64,000 nucleotides of DNA from Procambarus clarkii (lineage: Eukaryota > Arthropoda > Malacostraca > Decapoda > Cambaridae), in contig NC_091154.1 of assembly GCF_040958095.1 (NCBI RefSeq), positions 46,484,232 to 46,548,231 on the forward strand, given 5' to 3'. Positions 42,898 through 56,744 of the stretch are shown here, one piece after another. The notes under the pieces are model-generated. The model did no database searches, was not told where the DNA came from, and saw nothing but the letters and a program-made list of their open reading frames with translations. The position numbers were made by a program, and so were the translations under genes. The number at the start of each line of letters is the position of its first letter. Position 1 is the stretch's first letter.

Positions 42898-43880
42898 AAA
42901 GGGTTTGGGGGGGGAATTTTCCCGGAAGTTTGACGCGTGTGAGCGTCCGGTGTTTGGGTATGTGGTCAAGAAAGATGGGAGGTCATGTTGTTGGGGGTGT
43001 AGGAGAGTATGTGTGGTATGTGGTAGAGTAAGAAATACAAGGATATGAGTGGAACATGTGGAAAGAGTAGTTAAATATGTATGTGTGTTTGCCGTAGACT
43101 TAATCCTGTGTGTAGATAATAGTTTTGATGATAGTAAGTAAGCTATGTAGAGGCTGAGTGTAGGTGTGAGGGGTCTCAACATAGGTGGATATGTTGTTTG
43201 GGGATGGGTGATGGAGGGGTGAGGGGAGCTTCCCCTCGGCGTGAGAGTGTTTAGGGCCATTTGTGGTTTAGACATCCATTATTTTCTTGGAGCTATGCAC
43301 ACAGCCAGAAGTGGGAGAGGAGGGTAGAAGAGAGCAGAGTCCAGGAGGAGGGATGTGGTCCATTTGCCTTAATGGCTTTTCGATGTCTTCAGAGTAGTCT
43401 TGGAGATGTTCACCCCAGCATGGCTCTCCCTCCACTGCGGATTTGTTAAGGAGGGGCGAGGTTCTTACTCCCGCCAGCAGGCCCTCACCAGCAGGCCCTC
43501 ACCTGCCAACCATCAATCATATACCTACCACATAGCTATGAGGAGTGACACCACATGTCCACATGGGTTACCTCTTCAAAGGCTGAGGCCTAACTGTTGC
43601 AAATGTCATCATCAACCTCTAACATAGTCAGTCATCCGCCCCCCCCCCCTCCATCCACATAGCAGGACATACCACATACCAACACCACCACCACCACACT
43701 GCTGGGAGTGACAGCAATACGGCATACCACACTCTCTCCTGACACAGCTCACACCGGCACATAGCATTGAGTGTGACAATGTTCTTTCTCAAAGGTGAGC
43801 CATGAGCGCAACATACAAATTCCAAAATGCAGTCCTGGGAGTTTGACACACATTGATTAACAAGCTATCTGATTATTTAT

Positions 43881-43920
<40 letters not shown>

Positions 43921-45019
43921 ATTATATGCGGGGTTACATAGTGTGTCAAGAACTACCTACGTGATGCTAAACAGTCCAATCTCACACAAGGCAGTCATAT
44001 GGGCAGTAAAGGCTTGCAGAGACGCATAAAGGAGTCCAGGACTGAACCCCAACAATTCATTTTTTAGCTAAGCAAGTTACAATCATGACGAGCTAGTTAC
44101 AAATTTCAATATAAGTCAACACATCGTCACGGAGACGCGATCTCTACCTACAAATTGTTCTTGTTAACTGTGATCATTGAAATGTATGCATGTTTACTCA
44201 ATCTCCATCACCTCTTCTTCCTACAGCCATTACTGCTGTGCAAACCTTGTAACACACAACGGCGTTATCATAGCAAGACAATGTCACAGAATGTTCAAGA
44301 CTCCTGAATGAATGAAACAGCAATCCGTCTCGTTAAGGTCTAACCTTCGTGGCGGTTTGAGGCGTTGTGAGATGGACGAGGTAGTGGGATGGCCTTACCC
44401 TCTCCCCATCCACCCCCACCAAACCCCTACCCCCCTTCCAAGCCCAAACCATCAAGCATCACTACACCTTTCCCAGACCGGATGTTCTGTGCAAAGCCTT
44501 TAGTATTATTTCTGATCATATGTGTAACCTTGTATGGCAATGTGACCAACATGGTATCATCATTCTTTGCTCAAATAGCATTTTTTAAGAATATCCAGTC
44601 ATAAGCTGGTCTTCAATCTTATTATTATAACAAATCATAATTTGTTGTAAACACAACTGCATGGGATATACATAGCAGTCAGTGGTTTCTCTCTCTCTCT
44701 CCAGATCATTTAATAGTTGGGGGAAAGTAACATCAATTCCTTTCTCCTGCCGCCGCTGTTCACGTATCTTTTTTTAATTTCACTTAGACCGACAGCGCAC
44801 CAGAGGATGGACGACTAAAGTCAATTTTCGAGCCCCCATCACTCTCACCCTTATAACCTCGTAACGTAACACGACCAATATGATGACATCGTTCTTGCCC
44901 AAATATCATTAATGTAACGTGACCAATATGGTAACTTCGTTCTTTGCCCAAATATCATTTTAAGAGTAACGAGCAACTTTCTGTCCGATGTCTGAATAAT
45001 GAAATGTGAACCCCATTTA

Positions 45020-45983
45020 GCCAAACACAATATCTCCATTACATCTCATACCATATAAATATTATGGTCTGCAAGTTTTAGCCCTCTGTAACATATTGTA
45101 ACGCAACGCATATCAACTTTCTGCAGTCCAAAATATCATTTTGAAATGAAAAGTGAGGCTTAATCGATCTCCATTTCATCTCTTACCATATAAATATTGG
45201 TGTCTACCAGTTTTAGACCTCTGTAACACATTGTAACGTAATGCGGAAATCATCAAATTTCTACAGACCAAAATAACATTTTTAAATGAAAGTGAGACTT
45301 AGTCCATCTCCATTACATCTCCTACCATATAAATATTACTGTGTGACAGTTTTAGCCCTCTGTAACATATTGTAACATAACGCATATCAACTTTCTGCAG
45401 TCTAAAATGTCATTTTGAAATGAAAAGTGAGGCTTAGTCCATCTCCATTACATCTCTTACCATATAAATATTGGTGTCTACCAGTTTTAGACCCTGTAAC
45501 ACATTGTAACGTAACGTGGAAACATCAAATTTCTACAGACCAAATAAAATTTTTAAATGAATGACTTAGTCCAGCTCCATTACATCTCTTACCATATAAA
45601 TATTGGTGTCTACCAGTTTTAGACCCTGTAACACATTGTAACGTAACGTGGAAAATCAACTTTGTCTGATGACCAAATAACATTTTTAAATGAAAGTATG
45701 ACTTAGCCCATCTCCTTTACATCTCATACCATATAAATATTACGGTCTGCAAGTTTTAGCTCTCTGTAACACAATGTAACGTAATGTAACGTAAAAACGT
45801 AACGTAATGAAAAGTGAGGCTTAGTCCATCTCCATTTCATCTCTTACCATATAAATATTGGTGTCTACCAGTTTTAGCCCCTGTAACATATTGTAATGTA
45901 ACGCATATCAACTTTCTGCAGTCCAAATAACATTATGAAAGTATGACTTAGTCCATCTCCGTTACATCTCTTACCATATAAAT
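45020..45983 (+). repeat. Tandem array in left arm (about 120-150-bp units)
   Basis: About eight units each with TACCATATAAATATT, AGTTTTAGCCCTCTGTAACA, a TGTAACGTAACG stretch and CTTAGTCCATCTCCATTAC. Two unit types alternate (GTCTACCAG and GTCTGCAAG variants). The same array, about seven units, lies inverted at 52020-52890. Confidence 0.9.
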
Positions 45984-46019
45984 ATATATAGACGGGTTCA
46001 AGTAACAAATGGGCCCACA

Positions 46020-46880
46020 GGAAATGATTTCGACGTTCAGTAAACACTTACCGAGTGGATAACTGATTGCCCGACAGCCCAATATGGGGTTGATGATAGT
46101 ATTTAATTTAAGATTGTGAAACTTAAAACTAAACTAAATGCTCACACATGTGATAATTTCCACGTTCAGTTAACACTCACTGAGTTGTAAACTGAAAGAC
46201 TAAGCCAGCCAATGCATGGTTGATGATGATAGTAATATTTTAAGATTGAGAAACTTTAAACTAAATGACCACACATGTAGCGATTTTGCATTCAGTAAAC
46301 ACTTACTGAGTTGTAAACTGAATGCCGGAGCCGGCCAATACAAGGTTTGTGATAGTAATATTTTATTTTTTATTTACGATGGAGAAACTTTAAACTAAAA
46401 AATGAGGTCACATGGAGGGATATCTATGTTCAGTAAACTGTTACTGAGTTGTAAACTGAATGCCGGAGCCGGTCAATACAAGGTTTGTGATAGTAATATT
46501 TTATTTTTTACGATGGAGAAACTTTAAACTAAAAAATGAGGTCGCATGGAGGGATATCAATGTTCAGTAAACAGTTACTGAGTTGTAAACTGAATGGTAG
46601 AGCCACCCAATACCTGGTTAATGATAATAGTATTTCACGATGGAAAAACCTTATCCTATACTAAAAATGAGCTCACATAAAGTGATTTTCACTTACTGAG
46701 TTGTTAACTGAATGCCTGAGCTATCCAATACATAGTTGGTGATAGTAGTATTAATTCAAGATGGAAAACTTTAAACTAAGCTAAAATGAGCGCACATGAA
46801 GTGATTCTCACGTTCATTAAACACTTACTAAGTTGTTAACTGAATGTCTGAGACATCCAATACATGGTTGATGATAGCAG
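46020..46880 (+). repeat. Second tandem array, TIR-12 interior, left side only
   Basis: About seven units of 115-135 bp with GTTCAGTAAACACTTAC, GAGTTGTAAACTGAATGCC and GAGAAACTTTAAACTAAA. A single diverged piece of such a unit appears at 51245-51280 on the right side in direct orientation. No coding signal. Confidence 0.88.
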
Positions 46881-47637
46881 TATTAATGACATTGATAATA
46901 AGAGGTCTTGAACTAGATACTGGCAGGGGGACAACAAAGCTGTGATATTGAAAAGAAACTGAACTGAATTTGAAAATTGATTAATATATGTAATGTGAAG
47001 CCAATCTACTGGAAAACAGTAAGCAAACTTTATTTGAAAAGAATATGAGAAGACTGAAAAGCTGAGGACAAGAAAAATGTTAAAAATAAGAAGTAATGAT
47101 CTTCATAAACATAACATAACATATCCCCGACCATAATTAATACAGTGTGAACTCTCTTAAACTATGCTCACCATGAAATCTCGTCACTATGCATAACTTG
47201 TCACTCTGCGAAACAAATTATCAACTATAGTGCGTCAGTGAGAATAAAAATGACCTCTTATGTTTTGGAGTGCTATTTTAGTCAAGAAATACTGTAAAGG
47301 ATGATTATTGACTAAGGGGAATTTCGCGGACTGCTGGTGTTTGATGTGTTGAACTGCTTAAAGGAAGCATATTTGCTAGAAAAAATTCCTGTGAAATAAT
47401 GCTTGTTATATGTTTTGACTATCTAGCTAATAGCATATTGCCTGGCTAATAATGAAATGTCACATTTTGTCTGACTCACTTAGCACAAGTGAAGAGAAAA
47501 CATTTAAAAACTGGCAAAGGTTAAAAACTCTGTGAAATCATATCTGGTATGTTAAGTTTTGACTAGCTGCAAGCTATGTTTGCCTTCTCTCTCTTTCTCA
47601 ATATGGAAGTGGGTTGGTGAGGGTTATTTGTGTGGAC
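46881..47637. other. TIR-12 interior, unassigned left part
   Basis: AT-rich, no domain. The motif GGAGTGCTATTT with TTATTGACTA (47268-47320) recurs at 51030-51085 in direct orientation. Confidence 0.5.
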
Positions 47638-47709
47638 TCGGGAGATATGATCACTACTTATAAGTTTCTCAAAGAAAATGATAAGCTATGTAAGGACCTT
47701 TTATTTAAA

Positions 47710-47712
<3 letters not shown>
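47625..47712 (+). mobile_element. LINE-B-like relic (GDMITTYK codons)
   Basis: The frame at 47614 reads CVDSGDMITTYKFLKENDKL and then KDLLFKT, similar to the LINE-B thumb motif RGDMITTYKILRGIDR, and runs into AC repeats. A second copy of the first half (CVDSGDMITTYKFLKE) lies at 51833-51885 in the same orientation. Confidence 0.6.

Positions 47713-47789
<77 letters not shown>
47712..47789. repeat. (AC)n microsatellite
   Basis: Pure AC, about 78 bp, immediately before a partially duplicated SINE-1 head. Confidence 0.96.
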
Positions 47790-47791
<2 letters not shown>

Positions 47792-48102
47792 CGTAGGCCT
47801 GGTGGAGGGCCTCGTAGCCTGGTGGATAGCGCGCAGGATTCGTAATTCTGTGGCGCGGGTTCGATTCCCGCACGAGGCAGAAACAAATGGGCAAAGTTTC
47901 TTTCACCCTGAATGCCCCTGTTATCTAGCAGTAAATAGGTACCTGGGAGTTAGTAAGCTGTCACGGGCTTCTTCCTGAGGTGTGTAGTGTGGAAAGAAAA
48001 AAAAAAAAAAAAAAAAAAAAGTAGTTAGTAAACAGTTGATTGACAGTTGAGAGGCGGGCCGAAAGAGCAAAGCTCAACCCCCATAAAAACACAACTAGTA
48101 AA

Positions 48103-48104
<2 letters not shown>
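47790..48104 (+). mobile_element. SINE-1 copy c
   Basis: A short duplicated piece of the head (CCTCGTAGGCCTGGTGGA) precedes the full head at 47807. The head folds best of the four: acceptor GCCTCGT with ACGAGGC (perfect 7 bp), anticodon stem CAGGA/TTCTG around TTCGTAA with CGT at the anticodon position, and T arm GCGGG/CCCGC. That would be threonine-like. Central domain, an A run of 23 and the LINE-B-like tail follow. Confidence 0.93.
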
Positions 48105-48214
<110 letters not shown>

Positions 48215-48215
48215 A

Positions 48216-49538
48216 AGGATAGTAGTAGCAGTAATATATAATCCTCCACCAAATGACAGAAGACCCAGTCAAGAGTACGAAAGCAACAACATGGCAGTTA
48301 ACACTATAATTGAGAGGGCAGCCTCTTCTGCCTGTAGAAATAGATCCCACCTGCTCATCATGGGGGACTTCAATCACGGCAGGATTGATTGGGAGAACAA
48401 GGAACCGCATGGAGGCGAGGATACGTGGAGAGCCAAACTACTGGAGGTGGCGACTAGAAACTTCTTAACCCAGCATGTCAGTGAACCCACAAGGATGAGA
48501 GGAAATGACGAACCAGCGAGACTCGACCTGGTTTTCACCCTGAACGACTCTGACATAAGAGAAATCAGTTTTGAGGACCCAGTAGGAATGAGCGACCACA
48601 GTGTATTGGTGTTTGAGTACCTGATTGAAGAAGGGTTATTGAACTCGAGGAGGGATACCGAAAAAAAAAGGTTAGCATACCGAAAGGGAAACTATGAGGA
48701 GATAAGAAAATGCCTAGCAGATATAGCATGGGAAACAGAGCTCAGGGAAAAGACGGCCCAAGATATGATGGAATACATCACGCAAAAATGCAAGGATTCA
48801 GCAAACAAGTTTGTCCCAGTCCAAAAGGAAAACAGTGAAATGAAGATGAGAAACCCATGGTTTAATCAGAGATGTAGGCTAGCTAAGCAGCAAAGTAAAA
48901 GGGCATGGAGAAACTATAGGAATAACAGGACACTGGAGAGCAGAGAAAGATACCAGAATGCCAGGAATGAATATGTTAGGATGAGAAGAGAGGCAGAAAG
49001 ACAATACGAAAATGACATCGCAAGCAAGGCAAAGACTCAGCCTAAATTGCTGCATAGCCACATCAGGAGAAAAACAACAGTTAAGGAACAGGTTATGAAA
49101 TTAAGGTTAGGGGCAGAAGGATTCACTACAAACGACAAGGAAGTGTGTGAGGAACTGAATAAGAAATTCCAAGAGTTCTTCACCTTAGAGCAAGGAGAAA
49201 TCCCAGAGATAAGAGAGGGAATAGCTAACCAGGAACCACTGGAAGAGTTTGAGATTACCAGCGGGGAAGTAAGGAAGTGTTTACTAGAATTGGATGTGAC
49301 AAAGGCTATAGGCCCAGATGGAATCTCCCCTTGGATACTAAAGGAAGGAGCAGAAGAATTGTGCCTCCCACTCTCCATGGTGTATAACAAATCACTGGCA
49401 ACAGGGGAACTGCCAGAAATTTGGAAAGCAGCTAACGTAGTCCCGATATACAAGAAAGGGGATAGACAGGAGGCACTGAATTACAGACCAGTGTCCCTAA
49501 CCTGCATACCATACAAGATGATGGAGAAGATTGTGTGA
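48216..49538 (+). pseudogene. LINE-B endonuclease (partial), linker and RT fingers
   Basis: Endonuclease part: IVVAVIYNPPPNDRR, LLIMGDFNHGRIDW (GDFN), RLDLVFTLND, GMSDHSVLVFEY (SDH). Linker: NPWFNQRCRLAKQQSKRAWR and PKLLHSHIRRKTTVKEQV. RT start: AIGPDGISPWILKEGAEELC and NVVPIYKKGDRQEALNYRPV. The N-terminal endonuclease with the catalytic Glu is missing. The first ATG in frame is at 48291 but is internal. Ends in the TGA described above; the same frame continues at 49539. Confidence 0.9.
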
Positions 49539-50777
49539 AGAAAGCTAGTGGAGCACCTGGAGCGAAAGAACTTTGTAACACAGCATCAACATGGATTCAG
49601 GGATGGCAGGTCCTGCCTCACAGGGTTACTTGAATTCTACGACCAGGCAACAAAAATAAGGCAAGAAAGAGAAGGGTGGGCAGACTGCATATTTTTGGAT
49701 TGTCAGAAAGCCTTTGACACAGTGCCACACAAGAGGCTAGTGAAAAAACTGGAGATGCAGGCTGGAGTGAAAGGGAAGGTACTCCACTGGATACAGGAGT
49801 ACCTAAGTAACAGGAGACAACGAGTCAGTGTGAGGGGTGAGGTCTCAGATTGGCGAGACGTTACGAGTGGAGTACCGCAGGGGTCAGTCCTTGGACCTAT
49901 ACTGTTTCTGATATATGTAAATGATCTTCCAGAGGGTATAGAATCGTTTCTCTCAATGTTTGCCGATGATGCAAAAATTATGAGGAGGATTGAAACTGAG
50001 GACGATAGTAGGAGGCTACAAGATGACCTAGACAGACTGAGTGAATGGTCCAACAAATGGCTGTTGAAGTTCAACCCGAGTAAATGCAAAGTAATGAAAC
50101 TAGGTGGTGGAAATAGGAGGCCAAACACAGGATACAGAATAGGAGATGAAGTACTTAATGAAACGAACAGAGAGAAAGATCTAGGAGTTGATATCACACC
50201 AAACCTGTCTCCTGAAGCCCACATAAAAAGAATAATGTCTGCGGCATATGCGAGGCTGGCTAACATCAGAACAGCGTTCAGGAACCTGTGTAAGGAATCA
50301 TTCAGAATCTTGTACACCACATATGTAAGACCAATCCTGGAGTATGCGGCCCCAGCATGGAGCCCGTACCTTGTCAAGCACAAGACGAAGCTGGAAAAAG
50401 TCCAAAGGTATGCCACTAGACTAGTCCCAGAAATAAGAGGCATGAGTTACGAGGAAAGGCTGCGGGAAATGCACCTTACGACACTGGAAGACAGAAGAGT
50501 AAGGGGAGACATGATCACAACCTACAAAATCCTCAGAGGAATCGACCGGGTAAACAAGGATAAACTATTCAACACTGGGGGGAGACGAACAAGGGGACAC
50601 AGGTGGAAGCTGAGTACCCACATGAGCCACAGAGACGTTAGAAGGAACTTTTTCAGTGTCAGAGTAGTTAACGGATGGAATGCATTAGACAGTGATGTGG
50701 TGGAGGCTGACTCCATACACAGTTTTAAATGTAGATACGATAGAGCCAGTAGGCTCAGGAATCTGTACACCAGTTGA
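49539..50777 (+). pseudogene. LINE-B reverse transcriptase, palm to C terminus
   Basis: Same frame as the upstream part. QHGFRDGRSCLTGLLEFYDQ, CIFLDCQKAFDTVPHKRL, SGVPQGSVLGPILFLIYVND, SMFADDAKIMRR (catalytic), KWLLKFNPSKCKVMKLG, TYVRPILEYAAPAWSP, RGDMITTYKILRGIDR, and the end SRLRNLYTS. No further break. The shared SINE-1 tail begins right at its stop codon. Confidence 0.92.
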
Positions 50778-50837
50778 TTGACAGTTGAGAGGCGGGACCA
50801 AAGAGCCAAAGCTCAACCCCCACAAGCACAAATAGGT

Positions 50838-50957
<120 letters not shown>

Positions 50958-52019
50958 GACATCCGTGCAGTAGTGAGATTCCCCTTTGATGGCTGTGCAG
51001 GTGACAATGTAAAATTAAAATGTGCAAAGATGATTCGGAGTGCTATTTAGTAGAGAAATGATACAAAATTGTGTTTATTGACTAGTGAGAGCCCGTAGCA
51101 TGTATGGTGTGGGATATTGCGGTCCTTAACCTAGTCAAGCGATAGACAGACAGACAGACAGACAGACAACAACAATTGGTAGTGGTCCTCGTGTCTATTT
51201 GATTTGATAGAAGAAAAAAATTAAGACTAGTAGTCCCTGTTTTTTAAGATGAAAAACTTTTAACTATAAAAATGTTTGACTGAGTGACTGACTGCTTTTC
51301 TGGACAGGTCTGCAAGAAATAATAGTAATGTAGGTAGGGAACATGTCTCCTCGGCTCTTTTATCTTCCACAAAGCCTTTCCTCCTATCTCAACCCTATTA
51401 GTTCATGCTCTCGTGTTTCACTTTTGTTAAAACTAAATCTACACACGCGATATGAAATGTGAAAAAAATCTTACATTATGCTATGTTAACAGTGCTTGAA
51501 TAAAATTATTAAGAGTGCTGAACATTCTGTGTCATTGTCTTGCTACGATGCTAAAAGTCTATGTTTTCGCTGGGGCTACTTTTGTGCTCAGTCATCTCGC
51601 TAAGGCGGGTCGGTGTCAGAATTGTCAAAATGATGTACCTTGCATACATCAAATCTTTAGTGGTTTATGCGGTACCTCTGCTTGTTTTGATGACTGAAAG
51701 GAGTTTGATGATACGAATAGTAATTGCTGACATTGAGCATATTCTCAAAACATAGTTTCTGCAAAAAAAAAAATAACATTAAATTAGATGCGAGCTGTGA
51801 TTTGAAAACAGAAGATAGGTGATGTGTGGCTTATTGTGTGGACTCTGGAGATATGATCACCACATATAAGTTTCTCAAAGAAAAGCGGTAATATTTTTCT
51901 GTGTGTTTGGATGTAATGGCTAAACATGGTTGACATTTTCAATAATGTTATTTGGTCATCAGACAAAGTTGGTTTTCCACGTTACGTTACAATGTGTTAC
52001 AGAGGCTAAAACTGGTAGA
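50958..52019. other. TIR-12 interior, right part
   Basis: Contains a (GACA)n run (51144-51168), a stretch at 51515-51560 that resembles the right-arm segment at 53625-53665 (GAACATTCTGTG, CATTGTCTTGCTA) in the same orientation, and the second CVDSGDMITTYKFLKE relic. No domain in any frame. Confidence 0.55.
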
Positions 52020-55000
52020 CACTAATATTTATATGGTAAGAGATGTAATGGAGATGGACTAAGTCATACTTTCATAATGTTATTTGGACTGCAGAAAGTT
52101 GATATGCATTACGTTACAATATGTTACAGGGGCTAAAACTGGTAGACACCAATATTTATATGGTAAGAGATGAAATGGAGATGGACTAAGCCTCACTTTT
52201 CATTTCAAAATGATATTTTGGACTGCGAAAAGTTGATTTGCGTTACGTTACGTTACGTTACATAACGTTACATTGTGTTACAGAGAGCTAAAACTTGCAG
52301 ACCGTAATATTTATATGGTATGAGATGTAAAGGAGATGGGCTAAGTTATACTTTCATTTAAAAATGTTATTTGGTCATCAGACAAAGTTGATTTTCCACG
52401 TTACGTTACAATGTGTTACAGGGTCTAAAACTGGTAGACACCAATATTTATATGGTAAGAGATGTAATGGAGATGGACTAAGCCTCACTTTTCATTTCAA
52501 AATGACATTTTAGACTGCAGAAAGTTGATATGCGTTATGTTACAATATGTTACAGAGGGCTAAAACTGTCACACAGTAATATTTATATGGTAGGAGATGT
52601 AATGGAGATGGACTAAGTCTCACTTTCATTTAAAAATGTTATTTTGGTCTGTAGAAATTTGATGATTTCCGCGTTACGTTACAATGTGTTACAGAGGGCT
52701 AAAACTGGTAGACACCAATATTTATATGGTAAGAGATGAAATGGAGATGGATTAAGCCTCACTTTTCATTTCAAAATGATATTTTGGACTGCAGAAAGTT
52801 GATATACGTTACGTTACAATATGTTACAGAGGGCTAAAACTTGCAGACCTTGGTATTTATATGGTATGAGATGTAATGGAGATATTGTGTTTGGCTAAAT
52901 GGGGTTCACATTTCATTATTCAGACATCAGACAGAAAGTTGCTCGTTACTCTTAAAATGATATTTGGGCAAAGAACGAAGTTACCATATTGGTCACGTTA
53001 CATTAATGATATTTGGGCAAGAACGATGTCATCATGTTGGTCGTGTTACCTTACAAGGTTGTAAGGGTGAGAGTGATGGTGGCTCGAAAATTGACATTAG
53101 TCGTCCATCCTCTTGCGCTGTCAGTCTAAGTGAAATGAAAATAAGATACGTGAACAGCGGCGGCAGGAGAAAGGAATTGATGTTACTTTCCCCCAACTAT
53201 TAAATGATCTGGAGAGAGAGAGAGAGAACCCACTGACTGCTATGTATATCCCATGCAGTTGTGTTTACAACAAATTATGATTTGTTATAATAATAAGATT
53301 GAAGACCAGCTTATGACTGGATATTCTTAAAAAATGCTATTTGAGCAAAGAATGATGATACTATGTTGGTCACATTGCCATACAAGGTTACACATATGAT
53401 CAGAAATAATACTAAAGGCTTTGCACAGAACATCCGGTCTGGGAAAGGTGTAGTGATGCTTGATGGTTTGGGCTTGGAAGGAGGGTGGGATGGGGGTAGG
53501 GGTTTGGTGGGGGTGGATGGGGAAAGGGTAAGGCCATCCCACTACCTCGTCCATCTCACAACGCCTCAAACCGCCACGAAGGTTAGACCTTAACGAGACG
53601 GATTGCTGTTTCATTCATTCAGGAGTCTTGAACATTCTGTGACATTGTCTTGCTATGATAATGCCATTGTGTGTTACAAGGTTTGCACAGCAGTAATGTC
53701 TGTAGGAAGAAGAGGTGATGGAGATTGAGTAAACATGCATACATTTCAATGATCACAGTTAACAAGAACAATTTGTAGGTAGAGATCGCGTCTCCGTGAC
53801 GATGTGTTGACTTATATTGAAATTTGTAACTAGCTCGTCATGATTGTAACTTGCTTAGCTAAAAAATGAATTGTTTGGGTTCAGTCCTGGACTCCTTTAT
53901 GCGTCTCTGCAAGCCTTTACTGCCCATATGACTGCCTTGTGTGAGATTGGACTGTTTAGCATCATGTAGGTAGTTCTTGACACACTATGTAACCCCGCAT
54001 ATAATGTAGAGAGAGAGAGAGAGAAGTATAAATAATCAGATAGCTTGTTAATCAATGTGTGTCAAACTCCCAGGACTGCATTTTGGAATTTGTATGTTGC
54101 GCTCATGGCTCACCTTTGAGAAAGAACATTGTCACACTCAATGCTATGTGCCGGTGTGAGCTGTGTCAGGAGAGAGTATGGTATGCCGTATTGGTATGCT
54201 GTATTGCTGTCACTCCCAGCAGTGTGGTGGTGGTGGTGTTGGTATGTGGTATGTCCTGCTATGTGGATGGAGGGGGGGATGACTGACTATGTTAGAGGTT
54301 GATGATGACATTCGCAACAGTTAGGCCTCAGCCTTTGAAGAGGTAACCCATGTGGACATGTGGTGTCACTCCTCATAGCTATGTGGTAGGTATATGATTG
54401 ATGGTTGGCAGGTGAGGGCTTGCTGGTGAGGGCCTGCTGGCGGGAGTAAGAACCTCGCCCCTCCTTAACAAATCCGCAGTGGAGGGAGAGCCATGCTGGG
54501 GTGAACATCTCCAAGACTACTCTGAAGACATCGAAAAACCATTAAGGCAAATGGACCACATCCCTCCTCCTGGACTCTGCTCTCTTCTACCCTCCTCTCC
54601 CACTTCCGGCTGTGTGCATAGCTCCAAGAAAATAATGGATGTCAAAACCACAAATGGCCCTAAGCACTCTCACGCCAAGGGGAAGCTCCCCTCACCCCTC
54701 CATCACCCATCCCCAAACAACATAACCACCTATGTTGAGACCCCTCACACCTACACTCAGCCTCTACATAGCTTACTTACTATCATCAAAACTATTATCT
54801 ACACACAGGATTAAGTCTACGGCAAACACACATACATATTTAACTACTCTTTCCACATATTCCACTCATATCCTTGTATTTCTTACTCTACCACATACCA
54901 CACATACTCTCCTACACCCCCAACAACATGACCTCCCATCTTTCTTGACCACATACCCAAACACCGGATGCTCACACGCGCCAAACTTCCGGGAAAATTC

Positions 55001-55108
55001 CCCCCCAAACCCTTTGCGACTAGACACCTGCGCACCACCTGCCCAGCTGGCTCTATAGAGCCACCTGGGCAGATGGCGCGCACGGTTCTAGTCACACATT
55101 ACACTACT
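52020..55108 (-). repeat. TIR-12 right arm
   Basis: Inverted copy of 42805-45983. It carries the inverted tandem array (52020-52890), a shorter GA run (54008-54024) and the subterminal hairpin (55016-55095). Divergence from the left arm looks low, a few percent by eye. Confidence 0.92.
55016..55095. other. TIR-12 right subterminal hairpin
   Basis: Mirror of the left hairpin, ending 13 nt before the element end: GCGACTAG and CTAGTCAC outer arms, then the same TGGCTCTATAGAGCCA centre. Confidence 0.88.
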
Positions 55109-55114
55109 TTCATC
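55109..55114. repeat. Target-site duplication TTCATC, right of TIR-12
   Basis: Second copy of the 6-bp TTCATC found at 42799-42804. Confidence 0.93.
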
Positions 55115-55455
55115 AACTAATTTAATTTGGAATCTCTACTAGTTGCCTTCCTAATAGTCTGGAATGAAATATCCTCAAAAGACATAGATTTCACCAGGTT
55201 AACATATTCCACTGGAATACTGGAATTCAGCTCTTCTGTAACAGTTAATCTACTTAATGCATCAGCCACTACATTATTCTTGCTTAACTTAAATTGCAAA
55301 TAATACTCAAACTGTGAAAGTAGCAATGCCCACTATTGAATTCCAGCATTGGCATTAACTGGAATTTGTTTACCTCTGCCAGACAATCCTAGCAGGGGTT
55401 TATGGTCTGTTCTAGCAAGAAATGTCCTTCCTAGCAGAAAATACCTCAGTTTTTC
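55109..55455 (-). pseudogene. pol: Gypsy-2 RNase H (middle of pol)
   Basis: Minus strand: LRYFLLGRTFLARTDHKPLL (RNase H TDHKPL block), then LLSQFEYYLQFKLSKNNVVA and DALSRL, the classic end of Ty3/Gypsy RNase H, then the connection to integrase, which continues at 42804. A stop in place of an Arg codon lies before WALL and another before the TIR-12 site. The RT upstream is lost at 55456. Confidence 0.88.
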
Positions 55456-56432
<977 letters not shown>

Positions 56433-56439
56433 GAAGCTG

Positions 56440-56728
56440 GGGGCCTGGAAGCCTGGTGGATAGCGCGCATGACTCGTAATTCTGTGGCGCGGGTTCGATT
56501 CCCGCACCAGGCAGAAACAAATTGTTAAAGTTTCTTTCACCCTGAATGCCCTTGTTACCTAGCAGTAAATAGGTACCTGGGAGTTAGTCAGCTGTCACGG
56601 GCTGCTTCCTGGGGTGTGTGTGTGGTGTGAGGGAAAAAAAGAGGTTAGTAAACAGTTGATTGACAGTTGAGAGGCGGGCCGAAAGAGCAAAGCTCAACCC
56701 CCGCAAACACAACTAGGTGAATACACAC
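56440..56728 (+). mobile_element. SINE-1 copy d
   Basis: Head (acceptor region diverged to GGCCTGGAAGCC), B box GGTTCGATTCC, central domain, TG/A linker, LINE-B-like tail ending AACTAGGTGAATAC with short AC repeats. AC-rich DNA lies 10 bp upstream. Confidence 0.92.
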
Positions 56729-56744
56729 AAGGGGTACCATTTCA

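Larger units (their letters stand above)
42805..45983 (+). repeat. TIR-12 left arm
   Basis: Includes a subterminal hairpin (42818-42897), a CT run (43884-43918, longer than its partner in the right arm), a piece of a dispersed LINE-like tail in antisense (about 44040-44110), and a tandem array from 45020 to the arm end. Small open frames occur in mirror positions in both arms (for example minus 43628-43849 and plus 54059-54286), but they have no recognised domain. Confidence 0.92.

Noticed and set aside
43628..43849. Cys-rich small protein encoded in both TIR-12 arms (also 54059-54286)
   Set aside because: The frame is kept in both arms only because the arms are near-identical; no known domain, no coding bias visible, and the C-terminal parts differ by indels.
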